The position numbers were made by a program, and so were the translations under genes. Positions 38,486-47,823 of a DNA stretch of 64,000 nucleotides are shown here, piece after piece (position 1 is the stretch's first letter; each line of letters begins with the position of its first letter). The notes under the pieces were generated by a model. The model did no database searches, had not been told where the DNA came from, and saw only the letters and a list, made by a program, of their open reading frames with translations. The stretch comes from Setoptus koraiensis. Taxonomy: Eukaryota; Arthropoda. Where the stretch lies: positions 17,112,001 to 17,176,000 of the forward strand of contig CM106585.1 in assembly GCA_048013815.1 (NCBI GenBank), given 5' to 3'.

Positions 38486-39129
38486 TGAGTTTCCCGGTTT
38501 ATTAATTTGGTTGCTACGGTGTTGGTTGTTGGCTGTAACTAGGGCCAGCTAAAATCCGACTCGCCTCTCTAATTGAACAGACCAGGTTGTACGAAAAGAA
38601 TTCATCTAACTGTGTAATGATTCCTTCACATTATCCATGGAGAAACCAATCCATAGCATCTTATCAGATATAATGGTCCTGTCAGATCTATGAAATGAAT
38701 TCAGTCGAGAGATATGATTGTAATGAAGCTGCTACAGTTTACTTATTTGCTTTTGCAATTTTATCTTCATGTATCGTTTTACACTTAGGTTTCGTTGTGA
38801 ACTTGAGCCACCAACCATAACGATTGAGCATAAACTTAATGATGGATGTAGCGTTATGTATATCAACTGCCTTTCATCTAGGGAATAGTTAGAGAAATGT
38901 GTTTGCCAGATGATGCTCTGGAAAGCTAACTAGCACTAGAGTTGATAGTCCATGTGACTCAGATTGGTGACATGATATAACAATTGTCTGAGATCATCTG
39001 TATAGATCATACAATGAGATTTCTTTCCATTGTCTTTTTTTATTAAATAATGTTGATTACAAAAGTTAACTTTATTATCACATTGTTTGTGTGGGACATT
39101 TTTGATCGAATAAATCTTTTATATTGTTA
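38486..39129. other. Intergenic between CDA and POLG
   Basis: This holds the CDA promoter and the POLG 3' end. On the - strand an AATAAA-type signal lies in the T-rich patch near 39040. No other gene is seen. Confidence 0.5.
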
Positions 39130-42100
39130 TCATTCATTCAACAATTTATTTTGATCTTTCATGCGACTTACTATCTGTTTAATATCCAAAGATTCCCCAA
39201 ATGGTATAGAGTAACCTTTGAGTAGGCCCAACTTATTTGATGGTGATTGGCAGTCAAGATCGACCTCTTTACGCAAGCAAGTATCTATATCTACACTAGT
39301 AAAAAAGGCCACAGATACTGGCAAATCTCTCATGTCTAATTTATAAGCAAAATATGCTCTCACTAAAAGATTGGTAAGTTGTAAAGCGTAGGCGGCTTTG
39401 TATCGATCTTCGTGTTTGACTATATATCGAACCTCATCGTGTATGCTTATGGAAAATCGCCCATCTATGTCAAGTTTCTTGAAAAGCCATTTCATATTGA
39501 TCAATATCAAATGGAGAAAGTCAACTGCTGAACTTTGAACAACCCAATTCATGCGACTTGTACCAAAATCTTTATCTTCATCTGAGCTAGGTTCTAAGGC
39601 TCTACTAATTCGACAGTTCAATATTGGTGTTCTTGGTTCTTTGGACGAGGCTATCTCCTCTAATTTGTTGAAAGTTGCAGATTCAGTTCCTCCAATCCAT
39701 TGACGCTTCTTAATTTTGTCCATTAAAACAGATGTACCCTTAGTTTCTTTGAAAATCTTGCGTGCCTTTTCGTTGGCTTCACTAATTGACAAACGGTGGT
39801 CATTTTGCAACAAAAAACGCTGAACGAATTTAATTCCAGCACCGTAAATTCTAGCATAGTTCAATATCTTGGCTTCTTTTCTTGAGATACCGATCAGTGA
39901 AGCAGTCTTGCTATGCATATCAGTTTTATTTGTTTTTGTACCTCTTAACGTCATAAAACTTAATCCCGTGCCACCATGTATCTTGTAGGAATGAGAGTCT
40001 CCATATAGAGAAGCGATCCACAATTCTTGTGAGTCAACATCGGCACCAACGAATGAGTAGCCTTCAGGAGTTTGAACCATGGCCTTCAATTCACTTCCTA
40101 TTCTTTCTTGATCTTGATTACTTGCAGTGAGCCAAGTAGGTTCAACGGCTCGTCTCGTTACCGTACCAGCAACAATAACTCGTGGTAAAATAGCCCCATG
40201 TGATTCACCCACACGTCGATCGACGGAAACCGGAACAACCATCTGACCCTTGATTCTTGTTTGATTGTTTTTCCAATATGATAGAGCGTTGGCGCAGTCT
40301 AGCACAGCACTAGTTATCTTATCGTCAATGGCAGCAAGTGATCCATCTTTCACTTTTTTAGCGAAATCCTTTCCTAATGGGTTACCGACATTATTGGATG
40401 GTCCACTTTTATGAGGCAAACGAAAGAATAGTGCTCCAGGTATCTCTACATCCGGGCAGTATTCATTCCGAAACTTAGGTGCTACAGTTTTAGCCTTAGA
40501 TAATTTATCCAAGAGATTTGATAGATTCTTGGTAACCTCTTGAGTAGAATCTCTTATTTCGTCTATTTGATCTTTAGCATAATCATCATTGTCTTGATCT
40601 TCTTCGGATATGACATGTTTACGCGGTAATTTTTTGCACATTTCAATAAACTGTTCATAGGGGAACTTCTCATAAGGGTGACCCTGCGGTATAGAAGCAT
40701 AGAGAGGGTTGAATTGATCGTCAGGAACTAAGTATCCCCAACCGTGTTTCGAATGATAATGTAACGGGTAACCATCCCATGTTAATCGCATCAATTTCGG
40801 AGTCAACCTCATCTGCGTACTTAGTAAAATCGGTCCAGTGGACCATGTTTTTTCATGATTCAGAACTTGCGAGCTATCTGGTGCAAGGCATAAATCGCGA
40901 TACCATTTTGGGAACCCAGCCAAATAAGGTATCTTTGCCCTCATGAATTGTTTGGTGTCATATATCTGTTGCACCTTATCTTCTATAGTCTCGTAGTAAT
41001 CAGGTGATGCTCTTGCTTTAGATAGATCTTTTTTCCATTTTTCTAGCTTGGTCTTACTTGGAATGATACCCTTGACCGACCAATCTAGATCCCATAACCA
41101 TACATCTCTCGAGTAATCTTCTTCTTTCATCGAGCAACATTGATTTGCTAGTTCAATCAATGAATTCTTGAGATTCTGTTCTGCCTCATCAAACGTTGAT
41201 TGAGCCGATTTGATATAAGAATCCCAGTTTTTGATTTTCACTGGAAGGTACATATTGGACATCTCAAGCATACCTGCAGTTGTTATTGGATGAGGAAATC
41301 TTTCGTTGAATTGCTTGTATATGGTCTCAAATACAAGAAAAGTTGCTCTAACATCCCGAGCACAATAGTTCACCATAGCTTGATATTCTCTGGCGACGTC
41401 ATAAATTGTTCCCTTCACGAAAATATCTCGTTCATCTTTGGTCATTTCTTGATTACAATGAAATTTGAACACATCGGCCAGATTATTCAATGATCCTTGT
41501 TCAAGCCACCCTTGACGGATTTGGTTCATATCAATACCATCTAATGGCTCGTTACTTTTGAGCTTTCTTTTGCTGGCCATCTTGACAGCTCTTTGTAAAC
41601 CGGTAAAACCACATATACACATATGGAGGCTTAAAGTGTCTAAGAATCTCGTCTTGTCTTGTCGGAAAGAGTATTGATCCTTGATAAATGATCGATCAAA
41701 ACCCACGTTATGCCCAATCACGAGACATTCATGCTGACTTGAACCCAGTGGTATTAATAGATCTATATCTAGTCTAGTGTCATTGTTTTTTACTTCGCCT
41801 GATTGTGCGGGAAAATTTTGTTCATTTACTGATTTGATGATATTGGAAAGTTTTGGACTGCACCAAGAATACCATGCTCTATTCGAGACTGCGACTGCCA
41901 AAGTGGGACTGTTACTAGGTTTCTCATTTACACATGTCTCCACGTCGAATACAAATGTTTTCTCAAGCGGACGTTCAACATTATTGACAAGAAAAGTGCC
42001 ATCATTCTTGGGCTCATACCTGGTCCAACCGGAATTGTGGCTCCATTCACTAGGCATCTGCTGCAAGATATTGGAGTTTTCTAAAAGAACCTCAACAAGT

Positions 42101-42549
42101 TTTTTGTATTGTAAGGAGTAATCTCTACCTATATTTTGAAAATGTTCATCAATATTCGCTCCTTCAAGTTGAGGAACATCTACATCGACGTCGTAAATAT
42201 CGTCGTCTACACTCTTGGACCCCTCTAGCTGGGCCATTGGAATGGTTCCTCTGTTGTTGTCCAGTATATCCAAAAGGTCATGCTGACGCAAATGCTCTAG
42301 GCAACTTTTAACTCGTTCATCCAACAATTCACTTGGAGTCTCCTTTGGACCAAATACTTGTTTGTACAGTTTATCCGGAATCATTTTGATTCCTACCGGA
42401 TTGTACCGGTGGACTGGCGGCGCACAAACATGGGTTCTGAAGAATAACGAGCTGTTAGCTCGTTTCTTCAAATGATTGGCTAATGGTTTCGAAATTTGTC
42501 CAAGTGCTAAAGCTCCCAAATTGGCTGATGGGAAGGCACCAATGGCCAT
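39130..42549 (-). CDS. POLG: DNA polymerase gamma catalytic subunit
   Basis: This enzyme replicates and proofreads mitochondrial DNA. The 1139-aa single-exon protein follows animal POLG from about residue 47 to the end. 3'-5' exonuclease: Exo I FDVETC (D202, E204), Exo II GHNVGFDR (D285), Exo III YCARDVRAT (about residue 400). The linker has PKLMRLTWDGYPLHY. Polymerase: motif A VGADVDSQELWIA, motif B region SKTASLIGISRKEAKILNYARIYGAG (split here: SKTASLIGIS and KILNYARIYGAG), motif C ISIHDEVRY. Its length is close to Drosophila's and there is no polyQ tract. The first 45 residues are not POLG-like: they match the start of the neighbouring OPA3 at 36 of 45 positions, and the upstream DNA matches too. 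The start ATG at 42549 aligns exactly with the OPA3 start. The presequence thus seems to have been taken from OPA3 by inverted duplication. Confidence 0.97.
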   Translation of the reverse strand: MAIGAFPSANLGALALGQISKPLANHLKKRANSSLFFRTHVCAPPVHRYNPVGIKMIPDKLYKQVFGPKETPSELLDERVKSCLEHLRQHDLLDILDNNRGTIPMAQLEGSKSVDDDIYDVDVDVPQLEGANIDEHFQNIGRDYSLQYKKLVEVLLENSNILQQMPSEWSHNSGWTRYEPKNDGTFLVNNVERPLEKTFVFDVETCVNEKPSNSPTLAVAVSNRAWYSWCSPKLSNIIKSVNEQNFPAQSGEVKNNDTRLDIDLLIPLGSSQHECLVIGHNVGFDRSFIKDQYSFRQDKTRFLDTLSLHMCICGFTGLQRAVKMASKRKLKSNEPLDGIDMNQIRQGWLEQGSLNNLADVFKFHCNQEMTKDERDIFVKGTIYDVAREYQAMVNYCARDVRATFLVFETIYKQFNERFPHPITTAGMLEMSNMYLPVKIKNWDSYIKSAQSTFDEAEQNLKNSLIELANQCCSMKEEDYSRDVWLWDLDWSVKGIIPSKTKLEKWKKDLSKARASPDYYETIEDKVQQIYDTKQFMRAKIPYLAGFPKWYRDLCLAPDSSQVLNHEKTWSTGPILLSTQMRLTPKLMRLTWDGYPLHYHSKHGWGYLVPDDQFNPLYASIPQGHPYEKFPYEQFIEMCKKLPRKHVISEEDQDNDDYAKDQIDEIRDSTQEVTKNLSNLLDKLSKAKTVAPKFRNEYCPDVEIPGALFFRLPHKSGPSNNVGNPLGKDFAKKVKDGSLAAIDDKITSAVLDCANALSYWKNNQTRIKGQMVVPVSVDRRVGESHGAILPRVIVAGTVTRRAVEPTWLTASNQDQERIGSELKAMVQTPEGYSFVGADVDSQELWIASLYGDSHSYKIHGGTGLSFMTLRGTKTNKTDMHSKTASLIGISRKEAKILNYARIYGAGIKFVQRFLLQNDHRLSISEANEKARKIFKETKGTSVLMDKIKKRQWIGGTESATFNKLEEIASSKEPRTPILNCRISRALEPSSDEDKDFGTSRMNWVVQSSAVDFLHLILINMKWLFKKLDIDGRFSISIHDEVRYIVKHEDRYKAAYALQLTNLLVRAYFAYKLDMRDLPVSVAFFTSVDIDTCLRKEVDLDCQSPSNKLGLLKGYSIPFGESLDIKQIVSRMKDQNKLLNE

Positions 42550-42680
42550 AATAACTAAATATGTAAATACGTATAGGTGACCTAGAGGGTATTGTGTGCC
42601 ATATAGTACGATTAATGGTTCGTCTTCTCATCAGCCATTAGATAGATAGTTCCAAACTATCAAAAGCAACGAACCAATGT
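42415..42680 (-). repeat. Left arm of POLG/OPA3 inverted duplication
   Basis: Read on the - strand, this segment covers about 131 nt upstream of the POLG start plus codons 1-45. It aligns with 43161-43425 on +. By eye I count about 15 mismatches and three 1-nt gaps upstream of the ATG, and 21 mismatches in the 135 coding bases. A 480-bp spacer separates the arms. Similarity fades just beyond 42680 and falls away after codon 45. Confidence 0.92.
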
Positions 42681-43160
42681 TTATGTATTATTGATGATTA
42701 TTGATTGAATGACTTCTTGGTAATTTGGGGACAACGATATGTGGGTACATCAACAGTATAAAAACCACGTATACAAAGGGGACACATGTTCCTGCAACAA
42801 TTGTGAGATTCAACATTGGCGGCAAACAGTGGTAAACTGATTATAATATGGTGCACGGTGCACCATGCACGAATTGCATTATTGTGCATGCGCACCACAA
42901 TGGAAGCTACACTAAAAACGGATAGGTCGACCTAAGAAATGCGCCACCTTTAGTGCGACTAGTGAATGTTACCATCAACATGTCAGCCGTTGCACAACGA
43001 TTTGTAGACAAAAACATGAGCTCGTTGCGAGTGAAACCATGTGATTGGATTCATCCTCAATTTATCTCCTTGGTACGTTGTTATTATTGATGTTGTACCC
43101 ACAGATTATTGTCCCATGACAAATTACTAGTAAGTACATCATCATCTTGATTATATCTTT
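42681..43160. promoter_or_regulatory. Divergent POLG/OPA3 promoter spacer
   Basis: This spacer between the two duplicated arms holds a TATA-like GTATAAAAACC near 42757 on +, palindromic GTGCAC words around 42850-42890 and a 36-codon open frame at 42980-43090 (+) of unknown status. Promoter activity is inferred from the head-to-head arrangement. Confidence 0.45.
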
Positions 43161-43425
43161 ATATTGGTTCGTTGCTATTGATAGTTTGGAACTATCTATC
43201 ATATAGCTGATGAGAAGATGAGCTATTAAATGTTCTATATGGCAAACAATACCTTCTAGGTCACCTACACGATTTCACATATTAGTCATTATGGCCATTG
43301 GTGCTTTCCCATTAGTCAAATTAGGAGCTTTAGCACTCAGACAAATTTCAAAACCATTAGCCAATCATTTAAAAACACGGGCCAAGAACTCATTATTCTT
43401 CAGAACCTATGTCTGTATGCCACCA
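43161..43425 (+). repeat. Right arm of POLG/OPA3 inverted duplication
   Basis: This is the OPA3 copy: about 130 nt of upstream DNA and codons 1-45. It is the likely source copy, because the encoded start (GAFP, QISKPLAN, FFRTYVC, PPAQFYHW) is conserved in OPA3 proteins of other animals, while nothing like it is usual in POLG. Confidence 0.92.
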
Positions 43426-43800
43426 GCTCAATTCTACCATTGGTGCGAGGTCAATGTGAAAGCACGACTCCTCAATTTAGGCAAGCCAAAGGAAGTGGTG
43501 AAATTAAATGAACAAGCTGCGATTGATCTTGGGGCCGAGCTCATTGGTGAAACAACCATATTTTTAGTTGCATCGGCCACCATTATTGCCGAGTACGCCA
43601 GACAAACTAGGAAATACAATGATGAGAAAGCGGCTCTAGAAATGAGATGGATGCAAATAGAGGCAAAAGTGAGCGACCTGGAAGAGGAGTTGGAACTTAG
43701 TAAGAAGCAAACGAATGATCTGGAAAAGAAATTAAATAAGCTTGAATCCAATAAGGAATCTGACGATAATGCTAATAATAAAAAGAGTAAAAAGTCATAA
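43291..43800 (+). CDS. OPA3: OPA3 family mitochondrial protein
   Basis: OPA3 is a small mitochondrial membrane protein linked to mitochondrial shape and lipid handling; human mutations cause optic atrophy and 3-methylglutaconic aciduria. The 169-aa protein opens with the conserved MAIGAFPLVKL...RQISKPLAN block, which is known as the mitochondrial targeting part. It continues with FFRTYVC, PPAQFYHW and the conserved LNEQAAIDLGAELIGETTIF. A hydrophobic stretch IFLVASATIIAEY follows, then a C-terminal coiled coil (about residues 115-160) ending in a lysine-rich tail. It is a single exon, tail-to-tail with PTDSS (160 bp gap) and head-to-head with POLG. Confidence 0.95.
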   Translation: MAIGAFPLVKLGALALRQISKPLANHLKTRAKNSLFFRTYVCMPPAQFYHWCEVNVKARLLNLGKPKEVVKLNEQAAIDLGAELIGETTIFLVASATIIAEYARQTRKYNDEKAALEMRWMQIEAKVSDLEEELELSKKQTNDLEKKLNKLESNKESDDNANNKKSKKS

Positions 43801-43960
43801 GTACTATGTTACTCCCACATACATACTATTCGCATGAAGTCTGTAGATAACACAAGAATTTAGGAACAGACTTGTGTATATAAACGTGATATTAACATAC
43901 TGGCAAATTAGAGTAATCATTAGAGGAAGAGTCAGAGATAAATATATGTAGTTGGGCTTC

Positions 43961-45001
43961 TCAGAGTTGCTTTATTTGTTTATCGCTCTTTTCAAATGTT
44001 TTAGCATAGAATACGCATACCCCAACGCACGAGACGCTTAAAATGAGTTGCGCCAGTAACCAAATGAAAATCATTTGAATTTGCGTTTGAGCGAACAAAT
44101 CTAACCCAAATCTAATGCATATGAATAGCTCGGTAAACATTATCAAACCAAACACCCAACACTGCGTTCCTAATATTTTTACACGGGTATCTGTGACGTA
44201 AATGTAAAATTGTCTAATGGATGGAGCTACAATAAAGCTAATTAGTGTCAATCTAATTAAGCTCAACTGATGAGCGGGTGGAACTTCAAATATGTGCTTC
44301 AAGAAGAATGTGTTCAGTTCTGTTATTTGCCAAAATATAACTAATAATGTGACGGCTATTATCCTAGATAGTGAACAATCTGATTCTAACCACCTAACAC
44401 GTGTCCAGCTTTTTGGTGTAAATTGTAAGACGGCCCGTTTGAGCTTACCAGTGGTGGTGTGTATATCTTTATAGCTTTCCCATTTATATGTTCTCATTTC
44501 TAATTTTTTGCATATCCACATACCAAAGTAAATACCAAGTCCATTGCAAACTAATACGTCTAGTACGTAAGCGTCCCACCAACATTCAATGAAATTTGGT
44601 AACAAATGCGCAAAGGCCCATTCGGTGATTTCCCACGTGACCGATATTGTCCAACAGATACCATAATGTCTGACTAGAACTGCCTTGGCTGTCCAACCTA
44701 AAAAGTGACCCCAAGCAAATACGTCCAATGAATTCCAAACTCGTTCAACTGATATATCTGAACAATTGACCCCATATTCTTTTTCTTTGTCTATATGAAA
44801 ATCTTTGAGATCTGGATAAATAACAAGAATTTTTGACTTGATAGTTGAATAATCCTGAGTTAATAGTAATAATAAAAACAATTCGTAGATTACGCTTAAA
44901 GCGAATACAATGCGCCAAAAGACAGGATGAGGTCTAGTGAACGGTTCGCTAGGCTGTGTACCGATAACATTTAATATTAATTTCTGAACAATCGACGCCA
45001 T
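43961..45001 (-). CDS. PTDSS: Phosphatidylserine synthase, N-terminus short
   Basis: PSS enzymes make phosphatidylserine by base exchange in ER membranes at mitochondrial contacts. The 346-aa protein matches animal PSS from EPFTRPHPVFWR onward: EYGVNCSDIS, HFLGWTAKAVLVRHYG, WEITEWAFAHLLPNFIECWWDA, HTTTGKLKRAVLQFTP, ELNTFFLKHIF, RQFYIYVTDTR, GTQCWVFG. Arg23 and His25 of the RPHP motif, important in mammalian PSS1, are present. About 90 residues with the first two membrane segments, present in fly and human, are missing. The ATG at 45001 has a strong context (ACATGG), and I found no upstream exon in 45002-46157. A splice acceptor (ACAG at the codon before PSEPF) is possible, so a missed distant exon remains an alternative. 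The protein is closer to the fly enzyme than to human. Confidence 0.93.
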   Translation of the reverse strand: MASIVQKLILNVIGTQPSEPFTRPHPVFWRIVFALSVIYELFLLLLLTQDYSTIKSKILVIYPDLKDFHIDKEKEYGVNCSDISVERVWNSLDVFAWGHFLGWTAKAVLVRHYGICWTISVTWEITEWAFAHLLPNFIECWWDAYVLDVLVCNGLGIYFGMWICKKLEMRTYKWESYKDIHTTTGKLKRAVLQFTPKSWTRVRWLESDCSLSRIIAVTLLVIFWQITELNTFFLKHIFEVPPAHQLSLIRLTLISFIVAPSIRQFYIYVTDTRVKILGTQCWVFGLIMFTELFICIRFGLDLFAQTQIQMIFIWLLAQLILSVSCVGVCVFYAKTFEKSDKQIKQL

Positions 45002-46157
45002 GTTTTGTGAGATAAACTCTGTCCCGTTTGTTCCCTCTGAATAACTTTAAAATAATAACTAAAGTTATAACTATTATTATTTGTATTATTATCGTCACTA
45101 TTGATATTGGTTCTGTTGCCATCAACATGGACATGCAGATTGTGCATGTTAATGCTACTTTATTATAGGGCGATCAACATCTTTCGCTACATTCACAACG
45201 AACAGTGAATTCATTGGTTATGCTATTGTTTGCACATGGTGTGTAACCTGTATACAATGTGCCCAGCTGTCGTAGGTGTAATGCATTCAAATATTGCACC
45301 ATGTGCATGCGCTTTTACCAAATAAATCATGTTCTGTGCCATTGTGGTGGCATGATGTTGATTGCCCCATATTAACACGGTATATTTATGATGATAAATA
45401 CATGTATTTGTCTTGTATAATAATATTCATAGTGTTATTTGTATAAACAACACACAGTTTCAGTTATCTCACAGGCAAATTTTAGGCAATCATAAAACAG
45501 GAGATGACGGTAATAGCAAGGACAACAACCGACTTGATTATGCATATGTAATAATCATATTATCATCATTAGAACATCAACAAGAAGCCGCCCTCTCTCG
45601 CTCTTTGTTGGACCACCACATCTCACAATTATCGCTTTTTCATATCTTTTGGTGGATTTTGACGAGCTACTGAGACAAACATGTTTCTAGCACTATACTC
45701 TCACTTGATCTGGACGACGAACGACATTATAAGCTCACAACAATAGTCATACTTTGAAAATGAACCCACCCCTATTTTATCTATCATTCGAATGCTACTG
45801 GCACAGCTACCTTATTCCTTACTACTAGAACTCTGTCTAAAATCTCTCCTACAAATTATCGTTTGCTACCATCTCTCCGTAGTTGGCTCCACAATAACAC
45901 CATCATAAATAATTTCTCAATGACGTGACTAGTGTTCATTTGTTCTGTTGTATCGATAATACACAAGATCTTGCTTATACTATACAATATCTCGTCGATC
46001 TGTGAAGGGCATCACTCGTCGGCCGGTTGGGTGAAACTAATAACCAAAATGCTAATTGCTATACTAATTGAATCATCTACCTCATACACGAAGAAATATA
46101 TTAAATACACATGAAAAAATGATCTGGTCTTTGAGCGGTGGCCGCCAGTGTGTAACT
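45002..46157. other. Intergenic between PTDSS and DMAC2
   Basis: There is no recognisable gene. It contains the first half of a 61-codon - strand frame (44949-45134) with one hydrophobic helix that overlaps the PTDSS start in another frame. The + strand frame at 45413-45673 has no ATG start and no known match. Confidence 0.45.
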
Positions 46158-46883
46158 TTAATCTGTGATTATATCACAATCACATTCATCTTTGGCCAAC
46201 ATTTTGAACAGTTCCGCATGCTCACTTAAACTACATTTGAGCACTTTCAGCGAACGGATCCTAAACAGAGTCTGTAAGCCATTGATGGTTATCTTGGGAT
46301 TGTCACTTAGATCGATGAACTCCAAAGATTTTGAATTTCTAAATAATCGAGACAAGAAATCACAAGAGGCGTCGTCTAGGTAGGAATTTTTGCTCAAATT
46401 AAAGTATTGTAAATGATTCAGATCATAAAAATTTTCTAAACCACTGGGTAGAATATTGCAACTTTTTGCATCGATAGCGACAAGATTCTCGTTGATGGAT
46501 GAATCTCTAGGTAGGTTTCTTAACTTATCTATCCATTTATCTTTGTCGGTTGACAGTGTTACGCGACCGCCTCTAGGTACTACGAAATAGCTGGCGTAAA
46601 GATCGGGTCCTAGTTCGGATTGTCTTGCAGCGTTGAAATATTGGTCCTGTGACATCAATTTAGTCTTGAGTTTTCTGTATGCGCCTTGAATGTAGAATTT
46701 ATCGTATTTTCGAGTTAAAGCTATACTTGACCCAGAGGAAAGTGTCTGGTACCGACCCAACAACTTTGAGATATCAGCTATGTCGAATGATTTCTCATTG
46801 AGCGCTTTGATCTTTTCAGCTGCTAGAGAGGCTTTAGGTGTCAGGTCCTTTAAGTTTTCTAGACAAATTCTTGTAAGCCGCAT
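46158..46883 (-). CDS. DMAC2: DMAC2 / ATP synthase factor s-like protein
   Basis: This family has short leucine-rich repeats and lies in the mitochondrial matrix: DMAC2 helps assemble the distal membrane arm of complex I, and the related factor B (ATP5S/DMAC2L) associates with ATP synthase. The 241-aa protein has the family's core: W-I-D-K-L-R-N-L-P, then NLVAIDAKSCNI, GLENFYDLNHLQYFNLSKN, DDASCDFLSRL, SKSLEFIDLSDNPKITINGL and IRSLKVLKCS, that is four or five degenerate LRRs in residues 115-230. The Arg/Lys-bearing N-terminus would suit mitochondrial import. It starts at the ATG at 46883, head-to-head with SF3B6 over 283 bp. I am fairly sure of the family, less sure which of the two members it is. 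Confidence 0.75.
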   Translation of the reverse strand: MRLTRICLENLKDLTPKASLAAEKIKALNEKSFDIADISKLLGRYQTLSSGSSIALTRKYDKFYIQGAYRKLKTKLMSQDQYFNAARQSELGPDLYASYFVVPRGGRVTLSTDKDKWIDKLRNLPRDSSINENLVAIDAKSCNILPSGLENFYDLNHLQYFNLSKNSYLDDASCDFLSRLFRNSKSLEFIDLSDNPKITINGLQTLFRIRSLKVLKCSLSEHAELFKMLAKDECDCDIITD

Positions 46884-47166
46884 AGTGATTTAAAGTCTGA
46901 AATACTGACTGGTAAATCAAATCGTGAAGAGGCCGCAATGATGAGAGCCTGAGAAGTGTCTTGAAAGAAGCTGCATTAGCACAGATTCTTTTTGAGTGCG
47001 AGCACACATGTAACAGCTGGCTCTATTAAACCTCTCACTGTCGACTTTACAGTTGCAGTATAGACTTAATAACCTCGTTTTCAGATGAAAACCAAATACT
47101 AGGTTATTAGCTCAACATTATTGAGACATTTTTTTATAATAAAGTTAATCAGAAACGATCTCCAAG
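46884..47166. promoter_or_regulatory. Shared DMAC2/SF3B6 promoter region
   Basis: 283 bp separate two divergent start codons, so both promoters must lie here or in the 5' leaders. No clear TATA box is seen. Confidence 0.45.
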
Positions 47167-47599
47167 ATGGCTATGGGTAGGCAGAATGTAGGTATCATAT
47201 AAATGTCAAGCATTAGGCAGTAATCTTTCAAAAACCTTACTAACCTCTTCTGTTCTGTGTTCGTAACATCACTGTCGTTCCAAAATTATCCAGGTTCGCT
47301 TACCGCCTGAAGTTAACAGAATTTTATATGTGAGGAATATCCCTAAAAAAATTAAGGACGATGAGCTTTATGATCTCTTTGGTAAATATGGTGCTGTCAG
47401 ACAGATCAGGTTAGGAACGGCTCCCGAGAACAAAGGCGTCGGGTTTGTTGTCTACGAGGATATATACGATGCAAAAAATGCCTGTGAAGCACTCAACGGA
47501 TTTAACGTTTGCGGTAAATACTTGACTGTATTATATTATCAGCAAAAATCTAAGACTCAAGTGAGAATCATTAAAGAAAAAAAAGAAGTAGAGGAATGA
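47167..47599 (+). CDS. SF3B6: Splicing factor SF3B6 (p14), two exons
   Basis: SF3B6 is the U2 snRNP protein that contacts the branch-point adenosine and SF3B1. Exon 1 is 47167-47187 (seven codons, MAMGRQN) and exon 2 is 47294-47599. The intron (47188-47293, 106 nt) has donor GTAGGT and acceptor ATCCAG. The join gives 108 aa beginning [19 protein letters not shown], matching human [19 protein letters not shown] (split to keep it short). RRM motifs: RNP2 ILYVRNI with the aromatic Tyr19 that corresponds to human Tyr22 at the branch A, and RNP1 [20 protein letters not shown] and GFNVCGKYL are near identical to other animals. The tail is shorter than human. AATAAA lies at 47661. It is convergent with NSD. 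Confidence 0.95.
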
Positions 47600-47823
47600 G
47601 GAGCACAGTAGGAATACAGTAATGTTAAGTAGCAACTTCCTCTTCCAAGCTATTCATGTAAATAAAATATATATCAAGCTCGCGCAAGATTATCAATATA
47701 TATATATTATCGCATTTAAAATTACAGATCATGCGTGTTGGTGCAAAATCAATATGGCTAATACTAATATTGATCCGCAATGAGTGTGATTTATTTCATG
47801 AATTGAATATAAGACATTCTATT

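Noticed and set aside
43073-43104. A 32-nt GT-AG intron joining the 42980 frame to more sequence
   Set aside because: It is far shorter than the 92-106 nt introns seen here, and the joined frame stops after four codons.
45413-45673. 86-residue + frame between PTDSS and DMAC2
   Set aside because: It has no ATG start and no family resemblance.
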